Shown in pieces: positions 1 to 6,263 of a stretch of DNA of 7,216 bases. Made by a program: the position numbers and the translations under genes. Every line of letters begins with the position of its first letter. Within the stretch, counting starts at the first letter, position 1. Source of the stretch: Melioribacteraceae bacterium (lineage in GTDB: Bacteria > Bacteroidota > Ignavibacteria > Ignavibacteriales > Melioribacteraceae); contig JAQICK010000127.1 in assembly GCA_027858595.1 (NCBI GenBank), forward strand, positions 1 to 7,216. Reading direction: 5' to 3'. The notes under the pieces were generated by a model. It saw only the letters and a list, made by a program, of their open reading frames with translations, did not search any database and was not told where the DNA came from.

Positions 1-40
1 TTACTAGCTAAAAATTTAAATTAAAGAAAACATTATATAT

Positions 41-46
41 AAGGAA
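41..46 (+). promoter_or_regulatory. Ribosome binding site of grpE
   Basis: AAGGAA lies four bases before the grpE ATG, one of the clearer Shine-Dalgarno matches here. The 49 bases in front of grpE are very AT-rich and hold a TATATA-like stretch near 35-40 that could be a -10 element. No -35 partner is convincing and no CIRCE (HrcA operator) inverted repeat is visible, so the heat-shock promoter may lie further upstream, outside the window. Confidence 0.5.
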
Positions 47-49
47 ATT

Positions 50-643
50 ATGAAAAAGAGCAAGAAAAAAGAGATTGATATTGAAGTAAACGAAACGGAA
101 GATACAAAGGTTGAAGAGACAGTTGAGGAAAAAGAAGAAACCCAAATAGACTTGAACGAAAGAGTTGAAGAGTTAGAGAAAAAGAACGAAGAATTAAACG
201 ATAGATTAATAAGAAGATTAGCAGAATTTGAAAATTATAAAAAAAGAACTGATCTTGAAAAAGAGGAACTTTTTAAATATGCTGCTCAACCATTTATTAT
301 CAAAACCCTTACTGTACAAGAAGATTTGCAACGTTCACTTTCTCATGTTGACGATGAAAATATAGATGCTTTAAAAAACGGATTAAAATTAGTAGCCGGT
401 AAATTTACTCAAATTCTCGAAGAACAAGGTGTTACCAAAATAGATGCAATGGGTAAAGAGTTTGATCATGAATATCACGAAGCTTTGTTGCAACAACCTT
501 CTAAAGATTTTCCTGCAAACACAGTTATAAATGTAGTTGAAACAGGTTATATGTTTAAAGATAAAGTTCTTAAACATGCTAAAGTTGTTGTTAGCCAAAA
601 GGTTGAAGAAGTTAGTGAAGAAAATAATTCTGAGGAAAAATAA
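50..643 (+). CDS. grpE: GrpE, nucleotide exchange factor of DnaK
   Basis: GrpE is the cytoplasmic co-chaperone that drives ADP release from DnaK (Hsp70), resetting the chaperone cycle. The 197 residues are normal for the family. Residues 1-33 are a charged, Glu/Lys-rich tail, typically disordered. Residues about 34-80 form the long dimerising helix with the family signature RLAEFENYKKR (56-66). The C-terminal beta-domain from about 134 carries the recognisable GKEFDHEYHEA and TGYMFKDKVLKHAKVVV blocks that contact DnaK. The ATG at 50 has a good AAGGAA site in front of it. The stop codon is two bases before dnaJ, so the two genes are surely co-transcribed. In many bacteria hrcA precedes grpE; the first bases of the window do not show which gene lies upstream. 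Identification is secure. Confidence 0.97.
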   Translation: MKKSKKKEIDIEVNETEDTKVEETVEEKEETQIDLNERVEELEKKNEELNDRLIRRLAEFENYKKRTDLEKEELFKYAAQPFIIKTLTVQEDLQRSLSHVDDENIDALKNGLKLVAGKFTQILEEQGVTKIDAMGKEFDHEYHEALLQQPSKDFPANTVINVVETGYMFKDKVLKHAKVVVSQKVEEVSEENNSEEK

Positions 644-645
644 GA

Positions 646-1782
646 ATGGCAAAAAGAGATTATTACGAAGTTCTTGGTGTTAGTAAAACAGCATCAGCAG
701 ATGAATTAAAAAAATCATATAGAAAAATGGCAATGCAATATCATCCAGATAGAAATCCTGATGATAAAGAAGCAGAAACAAAATTCAAAGAAGCCGCTGA
801 AGCATACGAAGTTTTGAACGATAGTGATAAGCGTGCAAAATACGATAGGTTTGGACATCAAGGTATGCGTGGAGGACAAGACTTTCATGGTTTCAGTAAT
901 GCAAACGATATCTTCAGTCATTTTTCCGATATTTTTGGAGGGGGAGGAAGTGGCTTTAGTAGTGGTGGCGGTGGTTCCATCTTTGATGATATATTTGGCG
1001 GCGGAGGACAGGGAAGACGACAACGTTCAACAGGCACACCTGGACATGATTTAAAAGTTACTTTGAAACTTACTCTCGAAGAAATTGCTGCTGGAACGAC
1101 AAAAAAAATAAAACTAAAAAAACATAAAAAATGCACAACTTGTAATGGTACCGGAGCAAAAGATACTGCTAGTTATCAAACATGTTCGGCATGTTCTGGT
1201 GCTGGCGAAGTTAAACAAGTTTCTCGTTCAATGTTTGGGCAATTTGTAAATATTGCTCCTTGTACTAACTGTAGCGGAACTGGTAAAGTAATTACCGCCC
1301 CATGCTTAACATGTAAAGGCGATGGAAGAATTCACGAAGAATCTACAGTTAAAATAAATATTCCTGCTGGAGTTTCAGATAATAGCTATATGACTATGCG
1401 TGGAGAAGGAAACGCAGGCAAAAACGGTGGTCCAGCTGGTGATATAATTGCAATATTCCGCGAGTTACCTCACGAATATTTTATACGTGATGACGATAAT
1501 ATTATTTACGAATTATCTATAAGTTATCCAGAAGCCGTTCTTGGAACAGATGTTGAAATTCCAACATTGAATGGTAGAGCAAAACTTAAAATTGAACGAG
1601 GTACAGAATCGGGTAAATTTTTAAAGATGCGAGAAAAGGGAATTCAACATTTAAATCGCCATGGTGCTGGGGATCAACTGGTTAAAATTAATATACACGT
1701 TCCTAAAAAAGTTAATTCTAAAGAAAAAGAATTGCTTAAGGAACTAGAGAAACAGCCAAACATTAAGGTTGAAACCAAATAG
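646..1782 (+). CDS. dnaJ: DnaJ, Hsp40 co-chaperone
   Basis: DnaJ delivers unfolded clients to DnaK and stimulates its ATPase. At 378 residues it is a full-length class I (type A) protein. The J domain (about 1-70) has the essential HPD triad at residues 33-35. A Gly/Phe-rich linker with several Gly runs covers about 75-130. The zinc-binding domain has all four CxxCxGxG motifs, starting at Cys163, Cys180, Cys206 and Cys220, so both zinc centres look intact. The two C-terminal beta-barrel substrate domains and dimerisation tail follow from about 228. It starts two bases after the grpE stop. DnaK itself is not in the window. The next gene, ComEA-like, begins within about 15-95 bases, so read-through into the downstream block is plausible. 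Confidence 0.98.
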   Translation: MAKRDYYEVLGVSKTASADELKKSYRKMAMQYHPDRNPDDKEAETKFKEAAEAYEVLNDSDKRAKYDRFGHQGMRGGQDFHGFSNANDIFSHFSDIFGGGGSGFSSGGGGSIFDDIFGGGGQGRRQRSTGTPGHDLKVTLKLTLEEIAAGTTKKIKLKKHKKCTTCNGTGAKDTASYQTCSACSGAGEVKQVSRSMFGQFVNIAPCTNCSGTGKVITAPCLTCKGDGRIHEESTVKINIPAGVSDNSYMTMRGEGNAGKNGGPAGDIIAIFRELPHEYFIRDDDNIIYELSISYPEAVLGTDVEIPTLNGRAKLKIERGTESGKFLKMREKGIQHLNRHGAGDQLVKINIHVPKKVNSKEKELLKELEKQPNIKVETK

Positions 1783-1800
1783 AATTTTAAAGTTAAAATT
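1783..1800 (+). repeat. A/T-only inverted repeat after dnaJ
   Basis: AATTTTAA at 1783-1790 is matched by TTAAAATT at 1793-1800 with AG between, directly behind the dnaJ stop codon. A real hairpin would need a slightly larger loop, leaving about seven A-T pairs. There is no GC core, and only a short T tract follows. This is too weak to call a terminator; at most it is a mild attenuator or an mRNA processing point between the chaperone genes and the next gene. In AT-rich DNA it may also be chance. Confidence 0.25.
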
Positions 1801-1874
1801 ATTTTGAGGAATCTATTAGCTCTTTTAAGAAAATAGGAAGTAGACTTGGATTTTCAGAAATTGAAACAAAGGTT

Positions 1875-2276
1875 TTGTCCTTTGTTTTTATTTCACTTCT
1901 TATAGGCGTTTTCGCTTATTATCTAAAATATAAAGATGAGATTATAGAGCTCAAGAAATACGATTATTCCGAACAAGATTCTCTTTTTCAAAATGCGTCA
2001 AATTCAAATTATGACCAAAAAGAGGTTGATTATAAGGAAGAACTTTATGATTTTAGTGGTAATGAATTGGAATCTGTATTCACTAAAATTAACATTAACT
2101 CAGCAAGTGAAAAGAAGTTGGTTTTACTACCAGGCATTGGGGTGAAAACAGCCCAAAAGATTATTGAGTATCGAGAAACGAAAGGTAAGTTTCATACACC
2201 AAATGAATTGCTAAAAGTTAGTGGAATTGGTGAAAAAAAGATTAAAAAGATTAAAAATTTAATAATTATAGAATAG
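1875..2276 (+). CDS. ComEA-like helix-hairpin-helix protein, membrane-anchored
   Basis: The C-terminal 62 residues (72-133) are a ComEA/GspK-type double helix-hairpin-helix module: ININSAS leads into the hairpin LPGIG (85-89) and a second hairpin VSGIG (115-119), ending in a Lys-rich helix. Such modules bind the DNA backbone without sequence specificity; ComEA homologues bind incoming DNA outside the inner membrane during transformation. An N-terminal hydrophobic segment (1-17) is followed by a polar linker, giving a bitopic envelope protein. The start is doubtful. TTG at 1875 is the only ATG/GTG/TTG start in frame, but it cuts into the membrane helix and has no good ribosome site. The frame stays open back to 1797, and the extra residues read like genuine protein (SFKKIGSRLGFSEIETKVL before the helix). 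ATT at 1815, four bases after GAGGA, is an alternative start. Function in DNA uptake is inferred from domain and neighbours only. Confidence 0.8.
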   Translation: MSFVFISLLIGVFAYYLKYKDEIIELKKYDYSEQDSLFQNASNSNYDQKEVDYKEELYDFSGNELESVFTKININSASEKKLVLLPGIGVKTAQKIIEYRETKGKFHTPNELLKVSGIGEKKIKKIKNLIIIE

Positions 2277-2291
2277 AGTTATTCAGCCGTT

Positions 2292-2296
2292 GGAGG
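2292..2296 (+). promoter_or_regulatory. Strong ribosome binding site before the 2301 gene
   Basis: GGAGG lies four bases before the ATG at 2301. It is the best Shine-Dalgarno match in the window and fixes this start. It sits in the 24-base gap after the ComEA-like gene, consistent with an operon. Confidence 0.6.
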
Positions 2297-2300
2297 TAAA

Positions 2301-2930
2301 ATGAGTACAAAGACAGACAACAAAAAGGAACCATGGTATTTACATGTAGGTTTGTGGGCAGTAATTGTAGTCTTATTAGTTATACTAATTCAAGTTTCAA
2401 TAATAGGACCAACTGAAGTTATTGCAACCAAGGAATACAATGAACAAGAATCTCGTTTAAGAATGACAAACCTTAAACATGCTCAAATTTTGTATGAGCA
2501 AAAGTACGATAAATTTACTGACAACCTAGATACACTAATTAATTTTATCAGAACTGATTCTAGCGTAATAAAATTAGTGGCAGCTATTGATACTGTTAAA
2601 GTTTATAGAATTGATGGTGATACAACAATATTTAAATCAAGAAATCCATTTTCTGATTTAGTTTCTGTCCCATTTAACTACGATTCTCTGTACAGCGAAT
2701 CCCATTTTTACGATTCACTTTATCTTTCTCCTCGATCAGGACAAATGTTTATTGTAAACGTAGATTCATTGCTTGAAGTAGATACTGTAATTAATAGACG
2801 CGGAAAAATTGTTAAGATAGATTCAATTATAACAATAGGTAAGCGTTATCTAATCCAAAGTCCTGATAGTAAAGATAAAGTTGGTGATGTTGATTCGGAC
2901 GCATTGCTTAATACAGAATCTTGGGAATAA
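2301..2930 (+). CDS. Bitopic membrane protein with pseudopilin-like periplasmic part
   Basis: I do not recognise a named family. The 209-residue protein has a short charged cytoplasmic tail (1-14), one transmembrane helix (about 15-35) and a large outer part. Right after the helix, residues 44-80 (KEYNEQESRLRMTNLKHAQ, then ILYEQKYDKFTDNLDTL) resemble the helix and first loop of type II secretion pseudopilins and type IV pilins, where a helix leads into a 'Y...KYT..L..L' turn. The prepilin peptidase site (Gly followed by a Phe-rich stretch with Glu at +5) is absent and no cysteine is present, so it is unlikely to be processed as an ordinary pilin. The rest is rich in Asp, Ser and Tyr, with repeated 'YDSLY' patterns near 130-142. 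It sits between a ComEA-like and a PilM-like gene (24 and 9 base gaps), so a role in the same envelope complex is inferred. A strong GGAGG precedes the ATG. Confidence 0.75.
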   Translation: MSTKTDNKKEPWYLHVGLWAVIVVLLVILIQVSIIGPTEVIATKEYNEQESRLRMTNLKHAQILYEQKYDKFTDNLDTLINFIRTDSSVIKLVAAIDTVKVYRIDGDTTIFKSRNPFSDLVSVPFNYDSLYSESHFYDSLYLSPRSGQMFIVNVDSLLEVDTVINRRGKIVKIDSIITIGKRYLIQSPDSKDKVGDVDSDALLNTESWE

Positions 2931-2939
2931 GCGAACAAC

Positions 2940-3827
2940 ATGTTCTCTCGCTTAAACCATGTTGGTTTTAACATTACAAGAACTAAATTACAACTTGTTG
3001 AAGTTGTAAGAGAGTCGTCAAAATTTTGTTTGGAGAATGTGGATGAACACATTTTTGAAGAAGAATTAAATTTTAATCAAGATGAATCAAAGATTATTTC
3101 CATTCTCCAAACAGCTCTTAATTCGCTCACTAGTAGAGCTCCGTTAAAAAGCAAAAACATTTCTATTTCAATTCCGCTAAATGAATTTAAGATTTTTGAA
3201 ATTCCATTTGAAACTTCCCTTTCTCAAACGGCATTGGATGAACACATAAAATGGGAGTTTTCCATTCTCTTTCCGATGATAAAAAGTAACGATTATATAA
3301 TCAGAACTCTTCCATTAGCAAACCGAGAAAACCATAAAAGGATTTTGGTCGTTGGGTTAGCTAAAAAAACAGTAAAAGCAATTTATAATTTTTCTATCCA
3401 AAACAATCTGGTTCTAAAAACTATTGATAACTCTCACTTTGCTTTTAATTCAACAATCAATTTTAGTGAAAGTCAAAATATTCTTTCCATCTATTTATGT
3501 TCAATTAGTTGCTCAGTCAATTCATACCTTGGAAAGGATTTGCAGACTGTACAACAGTTTGAAATATATGATAATACTTCACTAATTGATTCTGTTGGTA
3601 GGTTTATTGATAATCAGAATATAGCTTACGATAAAATTTATCTTGCAAGCTCTTTAGAAGTAGATGACCTAAAAATTGCACTTGAAGAAAAACTAAATAA
3701 CAGTATTGAAGTAGCTAATCCATTTGAATCTTTAATAACTTCCGAGTCATTTATCCAAAATGCACATTTCATGAATAAGCCAAATTCATTTTCTGCAGCC
3801 GCTGGAATTTGTTACAGAAAATTTTAA
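2940..3827 (+). CDS. PilM-like actin-fold protein with degenerate nucleotide site
   Basis: PilM is a cytoplasmic actin/FtsA-like protein that docks the type IV pilus inner-membrane complex by binding PilN. This 295-residue protein follows the PilM layout. A first strand block VGFNITRTKLQLVEVV (8-23) corresponds to PilM 'GIDIGSSSIKAVEL'. A middle block with IP at 78-79 and 88-89 and HIKWEFSILFPM (102-113) matches the PilM 'IKWEAEQYIPF' region. IYLASS (233-238), then NPFE (260-263), match 'IYLSGG...NPFE', and the C-terminus AAAGICYRKF matches 'AIGLALR'. The nucleotide motifs are eroded: the first Asp is Asn11, the second phosphate motif has Tyr185 where Asp is expected, and the Gly-Gly of the adenosine motif is Ser-Ser (237-238). 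It may therefore not bind ATP. No PilN, PilO or PilQ follows; rsmD begins one base after the stop. Assignment rests on motif order by eye and is moderately firm. Confidence 0.7.
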   Translation: MFSRLNHVGFNITRTKLQLVEVVRESSKFCLENVDEHIFEEELNFNQDESKIISILQTALNSLTSRAPLKSKNISISIPLNEFKIFEIPFETSLSQTALDEHIKWEFSILFPMIKSNDYIIRTLPLANRENHKRILVVGLAKKTVKAIYNFSIQNNLVLKTIDNSHFAFNSTINFSESQNILSIYLCSISCSVNSYLGKDLQTVQQFEIYDNTSLIDSVGRFIDNQNIAYDKIYLASSLEVDDLKIALEEKLNNSIEVANPFESLITSESFIQNAHFMNKPNSFSAAAGICYRKF

Positions 3828-3828
3828 T

Positions 3829-4377
3829 ATGAGAATAATTGCTGGCGAATACCGGGGACGTACAATTAAATTTCCGAAATCAGATTTAGTTAGACCAACC
3901 ACAGATAAAAACAAAGAAGCTATTTTCAACATGCTTAGGAAATATGTTTCGTTTGATGAAATTAAAATGTGTGATATTTATGCAGGCCCCGGTTCTCTTG
4001 GGCTAGAGACACTTAGTCGTGGTGCTAATGAAGTTCATTTTGTAGAAAAAGATTATAAAGTTCAAAAGATGCTCAATGAAAACATTGAGAGTTTAAACGC
4101 TTCTGAATATTGTAGAATTTTCAGAATGGAAGCACTCCGTTTTTCCAAACTAACTGACCATGCAGTGTACGATTTAATAATTGCTGACCCCCCATTTTTT
4201 AAACATGATATTCATGAAGCATACAAAAATATTTTGGATAATAATTTTCTTGCAGAAGATGGAGTTCTAGTAATTGAGCGATCAATTCAAACAAGAGAAA
4301 TAGATGAAGAGGCATTTGGCAAAGAGGCAGTTAAACGATTAGGCGATAGTTTAATTTATATTTTTACAACTGATTAA
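3829..4377 (+). CDS. rsmD: RsmD, 16S rRNA (guanine966-N2)-methyltransferase
   Basis: RsmD methylates N2 of G966 (E. coli numbering) in 16S rRNA of the small subunit, using S-adenosylmethionine. The 182 residues are the usual length. The family N-terminus MRIIAGEYRGR (1-11) is followed by RPTTDKNKEAIFNML (22-36), equivalent to the conserved 'RPTTDRVREALFN'. The SAM-binding motif I is DIYAGPGSLGLETLSRGA (49-66), with Pro54 where most members have Ser or Thr. The catalytic motif IV is DPPF (120-123), the form used for amino-group methylation. The ATG lies one base after the stop of the PilM-like gene, so the two are co-transcribed. In many bacteria coaD follows rsmD; here it does not. Identification is secure; the target site is inferred from the family. 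Confidence 0.95.
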   Translation: MRIIAGEYRGRTIKFPKSDLVRPTTDKNKEAIFNMLRKYVSFDEIKMCDIYAGPGSLGLETLSRGANEVHFVEKDYKVQKMLNENIESLNASEYCRIFRMEALRFSKLTDHAVYDLIIADPPFFKHDIHEAYKNILDNNFLAEDGVLVIERSIQTREIDEEAFGKEAVKRLGDSLIYIFTTD

Positions 4378-4455
4378 TTCGTAGCATTTGTTTTAATTAT
4401 TCCATCCAATTTTATTAGCTTACAACTTCTATATTAAATTAGAAAAGGCATAAAA

Positions 4456-4959
4456 ATGAAAACCCAAATTAAGGTAATATCAGCACCACTTTTGTTTTTT
4501 ATATCCTTCTTAATTGGTTTTGGCTGTGATGATGGTATTACAAAATACAGTCCACCAGATAATGAACATAAAGTTACAATTAGTCAAGGTGTTTGGGGTA
4601 ATGTTTGGTTTTGGGAAGGCGATTTTATGCCAACAACAGATAACTCATCAAGTGGAAAAATAACAGCCGTTCAAAGGGAAGTTTATGTTCACGAGGCAAC
4701 AAAAAAGGACATGGTTGATCCACAACACGGAACATTTTTTGCAAAAGTTAATTCAAAATTAATAGCAATAGTAACCTCAGATCAAGATGGCTTTTTCCAA
4801 ATTACACTTGAACCTGGTAAATATAGCTTCTTCGTAAAAGAAGATACATCGTTTTATGCCAATGGCACTGATGGAGAGGGACACATCTTACCCGCAGAAG
4901 TTATAAAAAACAATGCAACAAAGCGGCAAATTGATATTACTTACAAAGCTACTTATTAA
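4456..4959 (+). CDS. Predicted lipoprotein with carboxypeptidase-regulatory-like domain
   Basis: The N-terminus has Lys residues, a hydrophobic stretch (8-22) and a probable lipobox IGFGC with Cys24 as the lipidated residue; Phe at -2 is unusual but tolerated in Bacteroidota. Asp25-Asp26 directly after the Cys recalls acidic export signals described for Bacteroidota surface lipoproteins, so an outer-membrane location is possible. The remaining residues look like one small beta-sandwich of the carboxypeptidase-D regulatory type: QGVWGNVWFWEGDFMP (44-59) opens the first strands, and SDQDGFFQITLEPGKYSFF (108-126) is the hallmark 'T.D.G.F.I.L.PGKY.V' stretch. DGEGHI and the closing ITYKATY are also typical of small Bacteroidota/Ignavibacteria proteins annotated only by this domain. 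The role is unknown. AAAGG at 4444-4448 supports the ATG. It is separated by 78 bases from rsmD and by 56 from the transporter gene. Confidence 0.8.
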   Translation: MKTQIKVISAPLLFFISFLIGFGCDDGITKYSPPDNEHKVTISQGVWGNVWFWEGDFMPTTDNSSSGKITAVQREVYVHEATKKDMVDPQHGTFFAKVNSKLIAIVTSDQDGFFQITLEPGKYSFFVKEDTSFYANGTDGEGHILPAEVIKNNATKRQIDITYKATY

Positions 4960-4964
4960 ACACA

Positions 4965-5000
4965 TTGCTTATTTTCTAACATTACAAATTAATGTAGCAA
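4965..5000 (+). promoter_or_regulatory. Stem-loop in the leader of the Nramp-type gene
   Basis: ACATTA (4979-4984) pairs with TAATGT (4990-4995) around a five-base loop. TTGCT (4965-4969) pairs with AGCAA (4996-5000) immediately outside it, leaving a nine-base bulge on the left side. The structure lies between the lipoprotein stop and the transporter start. It is followed by AAAATATATTTT rather than a T run, so it is not a standard terminator. It could tune translation or separate the two transcripts. The pairing is seen; the function is a guess. Confidence 0.3.
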
Positions 5001-5015
5001 AAATATATTTTGGTA

Positions 5016-6263
5016 ATGATGAATATTAAAAACACAATAAAAACAATTGGTCCCGGAATATTATTTGCAGGAGCAGCAATTGGTGGCTCGCATTTAATTC
5101 AATCCACTAGAGCTGGTGCAAATTTTGGAATGGATTTACTCTGGGTAGTTCTATTAATTAATCTTTTCAAATATCCATTTTTTGAATATGGTCATCGGTT
5201 CACTGCTGCTACTGGCTTAAGTATAATTGATGGATATTTTAAACTTGGTAAAACTGCAGTTTGGATGTTTTTAATTCTAAATGTGTTTACATCAATAATA
5301 AATGGAGCTGCCGTTGCCCTTGTTACTGCTGGCTTAATGGCAAATTTATTTGGATTGGAATATTCAATCTCTTCTCTAACAGGAGTTGTTCTTGTAATAA
5401 CTCTAATATTATTATTTATTGGTAGATACTCGGCTCTAGATACATTGATGAAAATAATGGTTTCAATTTTGGCAATCACAACTATTGTTTCTGTCTTTGT
5501 CGCATTTGGATCTGACGTTTCACTAACTATGAGTGAAAGTGCAAAACCAGAATTGTGGGATGCTGCAGGAATTGCTTTCCTACTTGCACTAATGGGTTGG
5601 ATGCCTGCACCAATTGAAATTTCTGTTTGGCCTTCGCTCTGGGCTTTAGAACGCAAGAAGCAGACAAAGTATATGCCTAAATTTAAAGAGGCTTTGTTCG
5701 ATTTCCATTTGGGATATGTTACAACTACTTTAATGGCAGTGTTTTTTCTTTCGTTAGGAGCCTTTGTAATGTTCGGCTCCGGAGAAGAGTTTTCTAATAG
5801 TGGGATTATTTTTTCTGAACAAATAGTGTCACTTTATACCAAAACAATTGGAGAGTGGAGCAAAATAATAATTGCCTCAATTGTGTTTATAACAATGCTT
5901 AGTACAACCCTTACAGTTTTTGATGCATATCCACGTGCGCTTACTGGTTCTCTCAAAAAATTATTTGTGAACTTAAAAATAAAATCGCAAATGCTAAATA
6001 TTTCTTTTGGAATTGGAATGGCATTTTTCGGAATTCTGATTATTGTTTTTTATACTAGTGGATTAAAATCTTTGTTAGATTTTGCCACTATTGTATCATT
6101 TCTTGCAGCACCTGTCTTTGCAATAATAAATTATAAAGTAGTTACAGCCGACTTTATGCCAGAGGAATATAGACCAAAATTGTGGTTAAGAATTTTAAGC
6201 TGGAGCGGAATAATTTTTCTTGTGCTTTTCTCACTCCTATTTATTGGAACAAAAATAGTTTAA
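5016..6263 (+). CDS. Nramp-superfamily transporter with altered metal-site motif
   Basis: Nramp (MntH/SLC11) proteins are LeuT-fold carriers that import Mn2+, Fe2+ and related ions with protons across the inner membrane. About eleven hydrophobic helices can be counted, near residues 14-31, 38-59, 82-113, 121-138, 142-165, 181-209, 233-256, 282-310, 328-348, 354-377 and 390-415, which fits the family. Helix 1, from Gly12-Pro13 to AGANFG, aligns without gaps to the canonical Nramp helix 1. There the metal-binding DPGN becomes GGSH (23-26): both coordinating Asp and Asn are lost and a His gained. In helix 6 the usual MPH is MPAP (196-199), with Glu201 close by. The substrate may thus differ from Mn/Fe. 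The frame extends to TTG 5010, but ATG 5016 (or 5019) is the more likely start; no clear ribosome site is present. Family placement is good, substrate unknown. Confidence 0.85.
   Translation: MMNIKNTIKTIGPGILFAGAAIGGSHLIQSTRAGANFGMDLLWVVLLINLFKYPFFEYGHRFTAATGLSIIDGYFKLGKTAVWMFLILNVFTSIINGAAVALVTAGLMANLFGLEYSISSLTGVVLVITLILLFIGRYSALDTLMKIMVSILAITTIVSVFVAFGSDVSLTMSESAKPELWDAAGIAFLLALMGWMPAPIEISVWPSLWALERKKQTKYMPKFKEALFDFHLGYVTTTLMAVFFLSLGAFVMFGSGEEFSNSGIIFSEQIVSLYTKTIGEWSKIIIASIVFITMLSTTLTVFDAYPRALTGSLKKLFVNLKIKSQMLNISFGIGMAFFGILIIVFYTSGLKSLLDFATIVSFLAAPVFAIINYKVVTADFMPEEYRPKLWLRILSWSGIIFLVLFSLLFIGTKIV

Noticed and set aside
1..49. CIRCE operator or the tail of hrcA before grpE
   Set aside because: No GAGTGCTAA/TTAGCACTC-type repeat is present, and the few bases available do not allow any gene tail to be recognised.
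389..652. 87-codon minus-strand ORF opposite the end of grpE
   Set aside because: It lies antisense to the strongly conserved GrpE C-terminal domain; its Phe/Asn-rich translation is a shadow of AT-rich coding sequence.
715..1136. ORFs on both strands overlapping dnaJ (including one at 824-1054 on the + strand)
   Set aside because: All overlap the intact, motif-complete dnaJ frame and show low-complexity translations caused by its Gly/Phe region.
2846..3052. 68-codon minus-strand ORF across the 2930/2940 gene boundary
   Set aside because: It overlaps two convincing + strand genes, has no ribosome site and shows no recognisable protein features.
5010..5015. TTG at 5010 as start of the transporter
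   Set aside because: Two ATG codons follow at 5016 and 5019 and no ribosome site favours the TTG; it adds only two residues.
5192..5656. 154-codon minus-strand ORF inside the transporter gene
   Set aside because: It is antisense to transmembrane helices of the Nramp-type protein; long antisense frames are common there and this one has no domain signal.
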